Below are positions 1-7,728 of a stretch of DNA of 52,196 nt, one piece after another. The translations under genes were made by a program, and so were the position numbers. The stretch lies in contig DAOTWZ010000029.1 in assembly GCA_034435615.1 (NCBI GenBank), forward strand, positions 1 to 52,196, given 5' to 3'. Position 1 is the first letter of the stretch. Every line of letters begins with the position of its first letter. This DNA is from H17-190 sp034435615 (GTDB taxonomy: Bacteria; Chloroflexota; Dehalococcoidia; SM23-28-2; HRBIN24). The notes under the pieces are model-generated. The model did no database searches. It was not told the DNA's origin and worked only from the letters and a program-made list of their open reading frames with translations.

Positions 1-193
1 CCCAGACGGTGCTGCAGGTGAGCGTGGGCGGCGAGAACGAGAGCGAGGTGGAGGGGTCTGGCGACGGTGGGGACGGCAACCGGGCGTCGGGCTCTCTGGG
101 CGCGGTGCAGGTGGGGGACGTGTCGCCCCAGACGGTGCTGCAGGTGAGCGTGGGCGGCGAGAACGAGAGCGAGGTGGAGGGGTCTGGCGACGG
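1..193 (+). repeat. 126-bp in-frame tandem repeat (two partial copies)
   Basis: Bases 1-67 recur without mismatch at 127-193, giving a 126-bp period equal to 42 codons. The array probably continues upstream of the window. Perfect identity at third codon positions points to recent duplication or homogenisation rather than selection on protein alone. Confidence 0.85.
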
Positions 194-557
194 CAACGGC
201 CAGGAAAGGCCCGGCGGTGACAACGGGAACGACCACGAGAGGCCCGGCGGCGGGACCGGCGGGCCAGGGTCGTCCTCGCCCGAGGGCAATCCGCCCGACG
301 AGGGGATCGCGGGAGGCAACTCCCCAGCGGGCACCGACCAGCCGGTCAGCTCCGTCCAGGGTATTACGGTGAGTGGACGGCTCTCTGCTCAGGGGGCGAT
401 GGTCGGGCCCGCCAGCCTGCCGGCCGGCGGCTCGGGGCCCGTTGTCCTGCCCGAGAGCACGCTTGCGCTCTCCTTGGTCGCTCTCGGTATGGCCCTCGTG
501 CTGAGGTTGGCGGGGCTGCTGGCGCGGCTGGCTGACCGCGGGAGCTCTCAGGCCTAG
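1..557 (+). CDS. Repeat-rich surface protein, C-terminal part (5' end outside window)
   Basis: The reading frame is already open at the window edge, so the true start lies upstream. The visible part begins with two copies of a 42-residue unit (126-bp period). They carry the sequence SPQTVLQVSVGGENESEVEG, and bases 1-67 and 127-193 are identical. A Gly/Pro/Asn/Asp-rich, low-complexity stretch follows, then a single hydrophobic segment near the C-terminus (LALSLVALGMALVLRLAGLLARL) and a short basic tail. This architecture suggests an exported protein anchored by a C-terminal membrane helix, with the repeats outside the cell. No enzymatic domain is recognisable. The downstream glycosyltransferases would fit an envelope role, but that is inference from position only. 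Confidence 0.6.
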   Translation, partial: QTVLQVSVGGENESEVEGSGDGGDGNRASGSLGAVQVGDVSPQTVLQVSVGGENESEVEGSGDGNGQERPGGDNGNDHERPGGGTGGPGSSSPEGNPPDEGIAGGNSPAGTDQPVSSVQGITVSGRLSAQGAMVGPASLPAGGSGPVVLPESTLALSLVALGMALVLRLAGLLARLADRGSSQA

Positions 558-567
558 AGAGAACGTC

Positions 568-594
568 AGGGGGTGGGGGCCTCCCCCACCCCCT
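568..594 (+). terminator. Strong G/C hairpin after surface-protein gene
   Basis: Bases 568-579 pair perfectly with 583-594 (12 bp, three-base loop), starting 11 bases after the stop codon. There is no T-run behind it, so termination is inferred from position and stem strength. Confidence 0.55.
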
Positions 595-709
595 CCCTCG
601 GCTGGACAGGGGAGGCCCTCTGGGGTAGGGCCTCCCTCGTGGCGGCCTTCTCCCGACGCCGGCGACGGCGTGCAGGGTGGATGTCGCTTCCCCGCGCGGG
701 GCGTCCCGC

Positions 710-739
710 TTGTCAGGGGAGCGCTTCCCTGGCTACACT
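710..739 (+). promoter_or_regulatory. Sigma-70-type promoter upstream of GT2 gene
   Basis: TTGTCA at 710-715 and TACACT at 734-739 are separated by 18 bases. Transcription would start near 746, about 32 bases before the glycosyltransferase ATG. The stretch 595-777 otherwise shows no convincing gene. Confidence 0.5.
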
Positions 740-777
740 GAAAATTGGGCTGAATCTTCCGAGGTCGTCCCAGCGAG

Positions 778-1695
778 ATGACTTCGGTGGATGACACGCT
801 CCCATCTCTGACGCCTGAAGACCATCGCTCCGCCTCAGACGTCCCCGCCCGGGCACCTCTCGTCTCCGTCACCATACCTACCCTGAACGCTGCCAGGCAC
901 CTGACCCGCTGCCTGGAGTCGCTGCGGCGGCAGAGCTATACCCACCTGGAGGTCATCGTGGTGGACGGCGGCTCCCGGGACGATACCCCGCGCCTGGCGG
1001 CCGAGGGCGGGGCCACCGTCGTCACCTGTCCCGGCGGCCTCCTGGCCGCCCGCTGCGAGGGTGCCCGTCTGGCCCGGGGCGATTACGTCCTCCTGCTGGA
1101 CTCGGACCAGGTGCTGGAGGGGACGGCCCTGGCGAGAGCGGTGGCCCTGGCGGAGGAGCGGGGCTACGACATGCTGGTGCTGGAGGAGATCTCGTGGCGG
1201 CCCCGCAACTGGCTGCAGCGGCTCTTCGCCGCCCACCGTCGTCTCGTCCATCGTCACGTGGGCCCGGCCTCCCTGGACCCCTACGGGGGCACCCTCCTGC
1301 CCCGCTTCTTCCGTCGGGCCCTCCTGACCAGTGCTCTGTCTACCATCCCCCAGGAGGTGGTGCAGAGGGTGGTCCACCATGACCACGCCATCATCTACCT
1401 GGAGTGCTGGCGACTCTCCCGCCGCGTGGGGCTCCTGCGACGGGCAGTCTTTCATCAGGAGCCGGCCAGCCTTCGCCAGGTCTGGCGACGCAACTTCCGT
1501 TATGGCCGCAGCCTGGCCGTCTTCGGCCCTCGGGCTCCCTACTGGGACCTGGTGCGAAGACGGGACCGTCGGCCCTGGCCGCGGCGCCTCGATTGGGAGG
1601 ACATACCGCTGCTGGCCCAGTCCGCCCTTCTGATGGTTCTCCTACGGGGAGCCCAGTGGGCGGGCCTGGCCTGGCAGCGGGCCGGCCTGCCATAG
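778..1695 (+). CDS. Glycosyltransferase family 2
   Basis: This is a GT-A fold transferase of 305 residues. After a ~27-residue leader, the core begins with the strand VSVTIPTLNAA. DGGSRDDT (residues 63-70) is the usual nucleotide-sugar-binding segment, and DSD (108-110) is the metal-binding DxD motif. The C-terminal third is rich in Arg and Trp and ends in a hydrophobic stretch (LLMVLLRGAQWAGLAW) that may associate with the membrane. It would transfer a sugar from an NDP-sugar to a polysaccharide or lipid acceptor; the substrates cannot be read from sequence. It lies 40 bases before a second glycosyltransferase, so the two are probably co-transcribed and act on one envelope glycan. Confidence 0.88.
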   Translation: MTSVDDTLPSLTPEDHRSASDVPARAPLVSVTIPTLNAARHLTRCLESLRRQSYTHLEVIVVDGGSRDDTPRLAAEGGATVVTCPGGLLAARCEGARLARGDYVLLLDSDQVLEGTALARAVALAEERGYDMLVLEEISWRPRNWLQRLFAAHRRLVHRHVGPASLDPYGGTLLPRFFRRALLTSALSTIPQEVVQRVVHHDHAIIYLECWRLSRRVGLLRRAVFHQEPASLRQVWRRNFRYGRSLAVFGPRAPYWDLVRRRDRRPWPRRLDWEDIPLLAQSALLMVLLRGAQWAGLAWQRAGLP

Positions 1696-1735
1696 AGGCC
1701 GCCGACACCCTGACGGGCGAGGAGGTGGACGTGCC

Positions 1736-2830
1736 ATGACCTTCCTGGTGACCATAGGCAACGGCTCCATGGACCGCTACTCCCAGAAGCTGGCCCAGCA
1801 CCTGCGCGTCCCCAAGCTCTTCACCGATTTCTACCAGCGAGTGGCCGAGCTCTTCAACGTCTCCTGCCTCAGCCCCAAGGCCCTCAAGGCCCTCTGGTGG
1901 GACATCAGGTTCATCCACCGCCTGCGGCGGCTGGGTGATGCCGTGCATCTGCCCAACCACCACCTGGGCCGCTACGCCCTCTTTCTGCGCCAGCCCTATG
2001 TCATCACCGTCCACGACCTCATCCGCTACTTCGACCTGCGCGGCTACGCCCTCTACATCCACCGGCCCAACGCTCGTGACCGCTTCTACCTGCGGCTGGA
2101 CTACGAGGGGATCCGGCGGGCCCCCGCCATCATAGCTGTCTCCGAGACGACGAAGCGGGACCTGATCCGGCACCTGGGCATACCGGAGGAGCGCATCTTC
2201 GTGGTGTACGAGGGGATAGACCACAGCCTCTTCCGGCCGGTGGAGCGTCGCCTGGTGGATTACCCCTACATCCTCTTCGTGGGCTCGGAGCACCCCCGCA
2301 AGAACCTGGTCACCCTCCTGCGGGCCCTCAGGCTCCTCAAGGACCGGAACGGCCGCTTCCGCGATCTGAAGCTGGTCAAAGTGGGCGCGGCGGGAGGGGC
2401 CGAGGCGCCCTTCCGCCTGCGCACCCTGGAGGCGGTGCGGGAGCTGGGCCTGGAGCGGGACGTCGTCTTCACCGGCACGGTGCCGGACGAAGACCTGCCC
2501 GCCTACTACTCCGGGGCGGAGGCCTACGTCTCTCCCTCCCTCTACGAAGGGTTCGGCTTTCCTCCCCTGGAGGCGATGGCCTGCGGCTGTCCGGTCATCG
2601 TGGCCAACGCCGGCGCCCAGCCGGAGGTGGTGGGCGACGCTGCCCTGGTGGTGGACCCCCATGACCCGGAGGCGCTGGCCGCGGCCCTGGTGGAGCTCCT
2701 GACCGATGAATCTCTGCAACGGGACCTGGTCCAGCGGGGGCTACGGCGGGCTGCCCAGTTCACCTGGGAGCGGGCGGCCCGGGAGACGGAGGCGGTCTAC
2801 TCCTCCCTCCCCGTTCTGGCCCCGTCCTGA
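1736..2830 (+). CDS. Glycosyltransferase family 4 (GT-B fold)
   Basis: A 364-residue GT-B transferase. The N-terminal half is acceptor-binding (for example VIAVSETTKRDLI). The C-terminal half carries the SEHPRKNL segment and the retaining-transferase E-x7-E motif, EGFGFPPLE at about residues 271-279, followed by the donor-site stretch CPVIVANAGAQPEVVG. This matches family GT4 enzymes, which retain the anomeric configuration of an NDP-sugar donor. The ATG at 1736 is preceded by GGAGGTGG at a suitable distance. It is paired with the upstream GT2 gene, suggesting a short glycan or exopolysaccharide unit. Length is typical and no defect is seen. Confidence 0.9.
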   Translation: MTFLVTIGNGSMDRYSQKLAQHLRVPKLFTDFYQRVAELFNVSCLSPKALKALWWDIRFIHRLRRLGDAVHLPNHHLGRYALFLRQPYVITVHDLIRYFDLRGYALYIHRPNARDRFYLRLDYEGIRRAPAIIAVSETTKRDLIRHLGIPEERIFVVYEGIDHSLFRPVERRLVDYPYILFVGSEHPRKNLVTLLRALRLLKDRNGRFRDLKLVKVGAAGGAEAPFRLRTLEAVRELGLERDVVFTGTVPDEDLPAYYSGAEAYVSPSLYEGFGFPPLEAMACGCPVIVANAGAQPEVVGDAALVVDPHDPEALAAALVELLTDESLQRDLVQRGLRRAAQFTWERAARETEAVYSSLPVLAPS

Positions 2831-2833
2831 GGG

Positions 2834-2850
2834 GGCGCCTGGCTGGCGCC
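2834..2850. terminator. Hairpin between convergent genes
   Basis: GGCGCC at 2834-2839 pairs with GGCGCC at 2845-2850 around a five-base loop. It fills the 20-base gap between the convergent glycosyltransferase and MFS genes and could terminate both. Confidence 0.45.
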
Positions 2851-4416
2851 TCACTCCTCGCCGAAGGTGATGTGGGCGCTCTCCCTCAGGGGGGCCTCCC
2901 TCAGCATCTGGCTGGCCAGAAAGGCCGTGAGGGCGATGGGCGCGGCCAGGAGGAACACCCAGTGGAGAGAGCGGGCGAAGGCCTCCACGACTCCGTGAAA
3001 GACCGGCGGCGGCAGCGCCCGCAGTCCCTCGGGGCTGCTGGTCAGGAGGCCGGGGTCGAGGCCCGCCATGGCATCGCGGGGGACCAAACGGGGGAGATAA
3101 TAGTCGAGACGGTTGTTGAGGATGGAGCCGAAGACGGCCACACCGAAGGCCCCGCCCATGGAGCGGAAGAAGCTCACCCCCGAGGTGGCGGTCCCCAGGT
3201 CGCGGAAGGGGACCTCGTTCTGCGTAGCCAGTACGATGACCTGAAGCACCATCCCCAGGCCCAGCCCCAGCACCACCATGTACACGGAGACCTCCCAGAG
3301 GGGCGTGTCCACGTCCAGTCGGGAGAGGAGCAACAGCGCCCCCGTCAGCACGGCTGTGCCTGCTATAGGGAAGATGCGGTAGCGTCCCGTAACGCTGATG
3401 AAGCGCCCCACCAGCACCGAGCTGATCACCACCGACAGCATCAACGGCGTCAGACGCAGGCCGGAGCTGGTGGCGGAAGCCCCCTTCACCACCTGCAGGT
3501 AAAGGGGTACGAAGGCCAGGGCGCCGAACATGGCCATCCCCATGGACGCCATGATGAAGCTGCCGATGCCGAAGGAGCGCACCCGGAAGAGGCGCAGGGG
3601 TAGCAGGGGCTCCGGCGCTCGCCTCTCCTGCCACACGAACAGGGCCAGCAACGACACCCCGGCCAGCCCCAGGCCGACGATCATCGGCGACGACCAGGCG
3701 TACTCGGTGCCGCCCCAGGAGGCCACCAGCAGAAGGCAGCTCACACCGCCCACCATGAGGGCCGACCCCCAGTAGTCTATGGGCCGGCGCGTCGGCCGGT
3801 AGGGCAGGCGCAGGGCCAGCCAGGTGTTCAGAAGGGCCAGCCCGCCCAGGGGCAGGTTGATGTAGAAGACCCAGCGCCAGGTCAGGTGGTCGGTGAAGAC
3901 GCCGCCCAGGAGCGGCCCGGCTACGCTGGCCAGAGCGAACACCGAACCTATGTAGCCCTGGTATCGGCCTCTCTCCCGCGGTGGCAGGATATCGCCGATG
4001 ATGGCCTGGGCCATGGAGATGAGGCCGCCCGCCCCCAGGCCCTGCAGCCCCCGGAAGGCGATGAGCTGTACCATGCTCTGCGAGAGCCCCGCCAGCATGG
4101 AGCCCACGACGAAGAGGACGATGGCGATCTGGAACATGGTCCGTCGGCCGTAGAGGTCGCTGAGCTTGCCGTAGATGGGGGTGGAGGTGGTGGAGGTGAG
4201 GAGATAAGCGGTGATGACCCACGACAGGTGCTCCAGACCGCCCAGGTCGCCCACGATGGTGGGGAGGGCCGTGGCCACGATGGTCTGGTCCAGAGCGGCA
4301 AGAAGCATCCCCAGCATCAGTCCGCTGAAGACGATGAGCACCTGACGCCTCGGCAACGGCGCCTGGGCCGGCGCCGCGCTGCCGCGGGCCATCGCGTCCG
4401 CCATCTCGGGGCTCAC
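2851..4416 (-). CDS. DHA2-family MFS drug efflux transporter, 14 TM
   Basis: A 521-residue proton-driven antiporter of the EmrB/QacA type. The family motif LDQTIVATALPTIVGDLG lies in TM1 and motif A (GKLSDLYGRR) in the TM2-3 loop. The antiporter motif C region (SVFALASVAGPLLGG) is also present. Hydrophobic segments fit 14 helices. The GTG start at 4416 overlaps the stop of the upstream MarR gene (GTGA), so the two are translationally coupled; an internal ATG four codons later (MADAM) is an alternative. No membrane-fusion partner is encoded next to it, so it probably exports small toxic compounds across the inner membrane only. Expression is presumably controlled by the coupled MarR regulator. 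Confidence 0.92.
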   Translation of the reverse strand: MSPEMADAMARGSAAPAQAPLPRRQVLIVFSGLMLGMLLAALDQTIVATALPTIVGDLGGLEHLSWVITAYLLTSTTSTPIYGKLSDLYGRRTMFQIAIVLFVVGSMLAGLSQSMVQLIAFRGLQGLGAGGLISMAQAIIGDILPPRERGRYQGYIGSVFALASVAGPLLGGVFTDHLTWRWVFYINLPLGGLALLNTWLALRLPYRPTRRPIDYWGSALMVGGVSCLLLVASWGGTEYAWSSPMIVGLGLAGVSLLALFVWQERRAPEPLLPLRLFRVRSFGIGSFIMASMGMAMFGALAFVPLYLQVVKGASATSSGLRLTPLMLSVVISSVLVGRFISVTGRYRIFPIAGTAVLTGALLLLSRLDVDTPLWEVSVYMVVLGLGLGMVLQVIVLATQNEVPFRDLGTATSGVSFFRSMGGAFGVAVFGSILNNRLDYYLPRLVPRDAMAGLDPGLLTSSPEGLRALPPPVFHGVVEAFARSLHWVFLLAAPIALTAFLASQMLREAPLRESAHITFGEE

Positions 4417-4934
4417 TCCTCCTTCGCTCCGCCTTCGGTGTCGACGGTTAGTGCCCCGCGCCTCTCGGGCCTGCTGAACAGCAGCCGAGCCAGGGGCGCC
4501 AGGGCCTGCGAGGCCGCCGCCGCCTCCTCGGCGCTCAGTCCCTCCAGTGCCTGGGCCAGCCGCCCTACCGCCCGCTCGCGGGCCTCCTCCAGCAGCCGCC
4601 GCCCGGCGGGCGTCAGGTGGAGGACGAGGCAGCGACGGTCAGCGGCGGAGGTCTCCCGGGTCAGGAGGCCGGCCTGCAGGAGGCTGTCCGCCAGACGGGA
4701 GGCGCTGGACAGCCCCAGGCCCAGGTGCTCTGCCACCTCGGTGAGAGAGGCGCCGGGATGCCAGTAGATGTAGGCCAGGGCGCGGAACTGGGACAGGGCC
4801 AGGCCTCCCGGCCTGTGCCGACGCACCTCCGCTCGCAACAGGCCGATGGCGCCGGCCGCCACTTCCAGCAGCGTCTCCGCCAGACGTCGCTGCTGGCTAT
4901 CCTGGCCCTCTGGCCCCTCGACAGTCCGTTGCAT
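4413..4934 (-). CDS. MarR-family transcriptional regulator
   Basis: A 173-residue regulator with the MarR winged-helix layout. A helix supplies LALSQFRALAYIYWHPG, the recognition helix region is LTEVAEHLGLGLSSASRLADSLLQAGLL, and the wing is RETSAADRRCLVLHLTPAGRRLL. The frame stays open to 5156, but ATG at 4934 (MQRTVEG) is preferred because a promoter and a palindrome sit just upstream and the extra N-terminus is unlike the family. The stop overlaps the start of the efflux gene by 4 bp. By family precedent it should repress itself and the transporter and release DNA on binding a phenolic or other small ligand; that ligand is unknown. Confidence 0.85.
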   Translation of the reverse strand: MQRTVEGPEGQDSQQRRLAETLLEVAAGAIGLLRAEVRRHRPGGLALSQFRALAYIYWHPGASLTEVAEHLGLGLSSASRLADSLLQAGLLTRETSAADRRCLVLHLTPAGRRLLEEARERAVGRLAQALEGLSAEEAAAASQALAPLARLLFSRPERRGALTVDTEGGAKEE

Positions 4935-4945
4935 AATCGAATAGT

Positions 4946-4957
4946 TGTCTAATGACA
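4946..4957. promoter_or_regulatory. Candidate MarR operator (TGTC-N4-GACA dyad)
   Basis: TGTC at 4946-4949 and GACA at 4954-4957 form a dyad in an AT-rich island between the promoter and the marR ATG. A further TTGTCT copy lies at 4960-4965. A repressor bound here would cover the start of the transcript. Confidence 0.4.
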
Positions 4958-4967
4958 CTTTGTCTGC

Positions 4968-4996
4968 AGTGTAGCCCTGCCGGGGGCGTGGATCAA
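4968..4996 (-). promoter_or_regulatory. Promoter of marR-efflux unit
   Basis: On the minus strand TTGATC (4996-4991) and TACACT (4973-4968) are 17 bases apart. The predicted start is near 4961, about 27 bases upstream of the marR ATG and directly beside the dyad. Confidence 0.55.
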
Positions 4997-5170
4997 CCCG
5001 CCGGGCCATACTCATCGCCTCGGCATGGTGAGGGCCCTGTCGCCTTTGGCTCTCTGCGGTGGCGCTTGGCGGGAGCCTCGCCTGACGGGAGAGCGGGAGA
5101 GTGTAGGGTATAGGCAGAGAACGAGGCAAGTCCTGCCGCCCTCGGCAGAGGAGCAAGGAGGAGAGGGAGC

Positions 5171-5638
5171 ATGCCTGCCTACCCGGCCTATCCGCGGTCG
5201 CCGTTCTCGCGCCTCGCCCGGTGGACGGCGCGGGCGACGGGTCATCCCCTGGGCTTCCTGGCCGCCCTGGCAGTAGTCATCGGCTGGGCGGCCACGGGGC
5301 CTATCTTCGGCTTCGGCGACTCCTGGCAGCTCGTCATCAATACCGGGACGACCATCGTCACGTTTCTGATGGTCTTTCTGATCCAGAACACCCAGAACCA
5401 CGACAGCGCCGTGGTTCAGCTGAAGCTGGACTAGTTGATCCGGGCGGAGCGTAGCGCTCACAATGCCCTGCTGGACCTGGAGGAGTTGACCGACGCCGAG
5501 ATCGAGCGGTTGCGGGCCCACTACGTTGAGCTGGCGCGCCTGGCCCGCGAGGCCCTGCGGCAGGGTCGACGGGACATCGGCACCCCAGATGTCACCCTGG
5601 ACTGGGACTCCACCGCCGAGGCCAGCCCCGACGAGTAG
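5171..5638 (+). pseudogene. Low-affinity iron permease family gene interrupted by an amber codon
   Basis: The frame from ATG 5171 (AGGAGAGGGAG upstream) gives two hydrophobic segments and the family stretch TIVTFLMVFLIQNTQN...QLKLD. It then meets TAG at 5432-5434 and continues in the same frame with LIRAERSAHNALLDLEELTDAEIERLRAHY up to 5638. Low-affinity iron permease relatives usually read QLKLDELIRA here, so one GAG-to-TAG change explains the break. Without it the product would be about 155 residues, normal for the family. The codon after TAG is TTG, which could permit restart of the soluble half. It could be a real nonsense mutation, an assembly error, or a gene expressed as two pieces. 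The membrane half and soluble tail are otherwise intact. Confidence 0.75.
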
Positions 5639-5748
5639 GCGCCGCGGCACTCGGGGCGGGCCTGGCGCCTGTGCGGCGCTGGCTCTTGCCAGGGAGCGCC
5701 CGGCGCCCCACAATGAAGGCAAAATCTGACGTTCCGAGGACAGGAGAG

Positions 5749-6777
5749 ATGCGAGTCGAAACGTATGTCACTGGTCGCACCATCAAGGACATCGCCGCCT
5801 CGGCGCAGCGGGCGGAGAACCTAGGGTTCGATGGCCTGACCACAGCGGAGACGGGCCGCGATCCCTTCTTCCCCCTCCTCATCGCTGCCGAGCACACGCA
5901 GCGGGTCAGCCTGGGGACGGCGGTGGCCATCGCCTTCCCCCGCAGCCCCATGGTGACCGCCCAGATCGCCTGGGACTTGCAACACTTCTCGGGCGGGCGC
6001 TTTCAGCTCGGTCTGGGGACTCAGGTCAAGGGCCACAACGAGCGGCGCTACTCCACCCCCTGGGTGGGCCCGCCGGGCCCCCGCCTGCGGGAATACCTCC
6101 TCTGCCTCAAGGCCATCTTCAACAGCTTTCAGACCGGCGCCCGGGCGGACTTCCAGGGCAAGTACTATCAGTTCACCCTCATCACCCCTATGTTCAACCC
6201 GGGGCCTATAGAGCATCCTAACGTTCCCCTCTACATCTCCGCCGTCAACCCCTACATGTGTCGCCTGGCGGGGGAGCTGTGCGATGGCGTCCGCCTCCAC
6301 CCCCTCAACACCGTCAAGTACACGCGGGAGGTCATCCTGCCCAACATGGAGGCCGGCGCCCGTAAGGCCGGCCGCAGCCTGAAGGACGTAGACATCGTCG
6401 CCTCCTGCTTCTTTGTGGTGGGGCGCAACCGGGAGGAGCTGGAGAAGGCGAAGCAGCCGGTGAAGAGTCAGATCGCCTTCTACGGCTCGACGCGCACCTA
6501 CCACGGGGTGCTGGGCGTCCACGGCTGGGAGGAGCTGGGGCTGCGATTGCACCAGCTCTCTCTGGAGGGTAAGTGGCGAGAGATGGCGGAGGAGATAACG
6601 GACGAAATGCTGCAGGAGTTCGCCATCGTCGGCACGCCGGACGAGATCGCCGCCCAGGTGAAGGAGCGCTGGGGCGGCGTCGCCACCACCATCAGCCTGG
6701 AGTGGCTGACCTCCCGCGGGGCCGGCCTGGACGAGGGCACCCTGCAGCGCCTGGTGGAGGAGCTGCACCGCATCTGA
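5749..6777 (+). CDS. LLM-class F420-dependent oxidoreductase
   Basis: A 342-residue member of the bacterial luciferase-like (TIM-barrel) superfamily. Typical segments are ENLGFDGLTTAETGRDPF, the substrate/coenzyme strand RVSLGTAVAIAFPRSPMVTAQIAWDLQ, SGGRFQLGLGTQVKGHN, and the C-terminal EFAIVGTPDEIAAQVKERWGG. The coenzyme is probably F420 rather than FMN, by similarity to actinobacterial and Chloroflexota relatives; this is inference. The ATG at 5749 (MRVETYV) is preferred over upstream starts at 5671 and 5713 because GAGGA lies eight bases before it and homologous folds begin there. A hydrolase gene follows four bases after the stop, so the two are one transcription unit. The substrate is unknown. 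Confidence 0.85.
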   Translation: MRVETYVTGRTIKDIAASAQRAENLGFDGLTTAETGRDPFFPLLIAAEHTQRVSLGTAVAIAFPRSPMVTAQIAWDLQHFSGGRFQLGLGTQVKGHNERRYSTPWVGPPGPRLREYLLCLKAIFNSFQTGARADFQGKYYQFTLITPMFNPGPIEHPNVPLYISAVNPYMCRLAGELCDGVRLHPLNTVKYTREVILPNMEAGARKAGRSLKDVDIVASCFFVVGRNREELEKAKQPVKSQIAFYGSTRTYHGVLGVHGWEELGLRLHQLSLEGKWREMAEEITDEMLQEFAIVGTPDEIAAQVKERWGGVATTISLEWLTSRGAGLDEGTLQRLVEELHRI

Positions 6778-6781
6778 CCCC

Positions 6782-7654
6782 ATGAGCGGGGACGGTTTCC
6801 TGGAGGTCAACGGCCTCCGCCTGCACTACCGGGACTGGGGTGGCTCTGGCCACCCCGTCCTGCTTCTCCACGGCCTCGCCTCCACCTGCCGCATATGGGA
6901 TATGGTGGCCCCCCGGCTGGCCCGCAGTTTTCGCGTCGTGGGGCTGGACCTGCGGGGGCACGGACTCAGCCAGCAGCCGGACGAGGGGTACGACCTCCCC
7001 ACCGTGGCCGGCGATGTCCTGGCCGCCCTGGAGGCGCTGGGCATGGAGACGGCCGTCCTGGTGGGGCACTCCTGGGGCGCCCACGTGGCGCTTGAGTGCG
7101 CCCTGAGGCGGCCCTTCCCTGCCCTGGTGCTGGTGGACGGAGGCTTCCTCGAGCTCTCGTCCTGGCTCCCCTGGGAGGAGGTCTGGCGAGAGCTGGCCCC
7201 GCCGCGCCTGGACGGGCTGACCCTGGACGCCTTTCTGGCCCAGGGCCGCCTCTATTACGCCTCCTTCTGGTCGCCGGCGGTGGAGGAGGTGGCCCGCTCC
7301 CTGGTGGAGGTGCAGGGGGATGGCACCATCCGACCTCGCCTGCGCCGCGAGAACCATCGACGCGTCCTGCAGGGGCTATACGAACAGCGGCCCTCCCAGC
7401 TCTACCCTCACGTCCGCTGCCCCGTGCTGCTGGTGGCAGCGCGGGAGGAGCCGCGCCGGGAGCGAGAGCGGCGCTGGCTCCTCCTCAAGGAGGAGGGAGT
7501 GCGCCAGGCCCAGCGGCTCCTGCCGCGGGCGCGGGTGCTGTGGCTGGAGGACACGGTGCACGACGTCCCGCTGCAGAGACCGGAAGAGCTTGCGGCGGCT
7601 ATCGAGAGCTTCCTAAGGGGCGTCCTGTCCCCTATTGACCCAGGACGGGGCTAG
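6782..7654 (+). CDS. Alpha/beta hydrolase
   Basis: A 290-residue alpha/beta-hydrolase-fold enzyme. The oxyanion strand HGLAST follows VLLLHG, the nucleophile elbow is GHSWG with Ser97, and the C-terminal LEDTVHDVPLQRPEELA supplies the likely catalytic His260. A lid-like insertion lies between residues 125 and 210. It would hydrolyse an ester, lactone or similar bond; the specific substrate cannot be inferred. The gene begins four bases after the F420-type oxidoreductase stop, which suggests the two act on one pathway. Confidence 0.88.
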   Translation: MSGDGFLEVNGLRLHYRDWGGSGHPVLLLHGLASTCRIWDMVAPRLARSFRVVGLDLRGHGLSQQPDEGYDLPTVAGDVLAALEALGMETAVLVGHSWGAHVALECALRRPFPALVLVDGGFLELSSWLPWEEVWRELAPPRLDGLTLDAFLAQGRLYYASFWSPAVEEVARSLVEVQGDGTIRPRLRRENHRRVLQGLYEQRPSQLYPHVRCPVLLVAAREEPRRERERRWLLLKEEGVRQAQRLLPRARVLWLEDTVHDVPLQRPEELAAAIESFLRGVLSPIDPGRG

Positions 7655-7679
7655 TGTTATATATCCCACAAAAGGCAAA

Positions 7680-7707
7680 TTGTTTAGACATTGAAAAATG
7701 CTATCCA
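7680..7707 (+). promoter_or_regulatory. Extended -10 promoter of rex
   Basis: TTGTTT at 7680-7685 and TATCCA at 7702-7707 are 16 bases apart, with TGC directly before the -10 (extended -10). The start would be near 7714. I found no Rex-type TTGTGA dyad here. Confidence 0.45.
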
Positions 7708-7728
7708 ACCTGGTGCTGAGGTGGGGAA

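Noticed and set aside
573..794. 73-residue plus-strand frame between the surface protein and GT2 genes
   Set aside because: It runs through a terminator hairpin and a promoter, overlaps the GT2 start, and has no recognisable composition or motif.
7655..7728. Possible Rex autoregulatory operator
   Set aside because: I looked for TTGTGA-N6-TCACAA or TTGTTAA-N4-TTAACAA; only an AT-rich promoter is present and no clear dyad.
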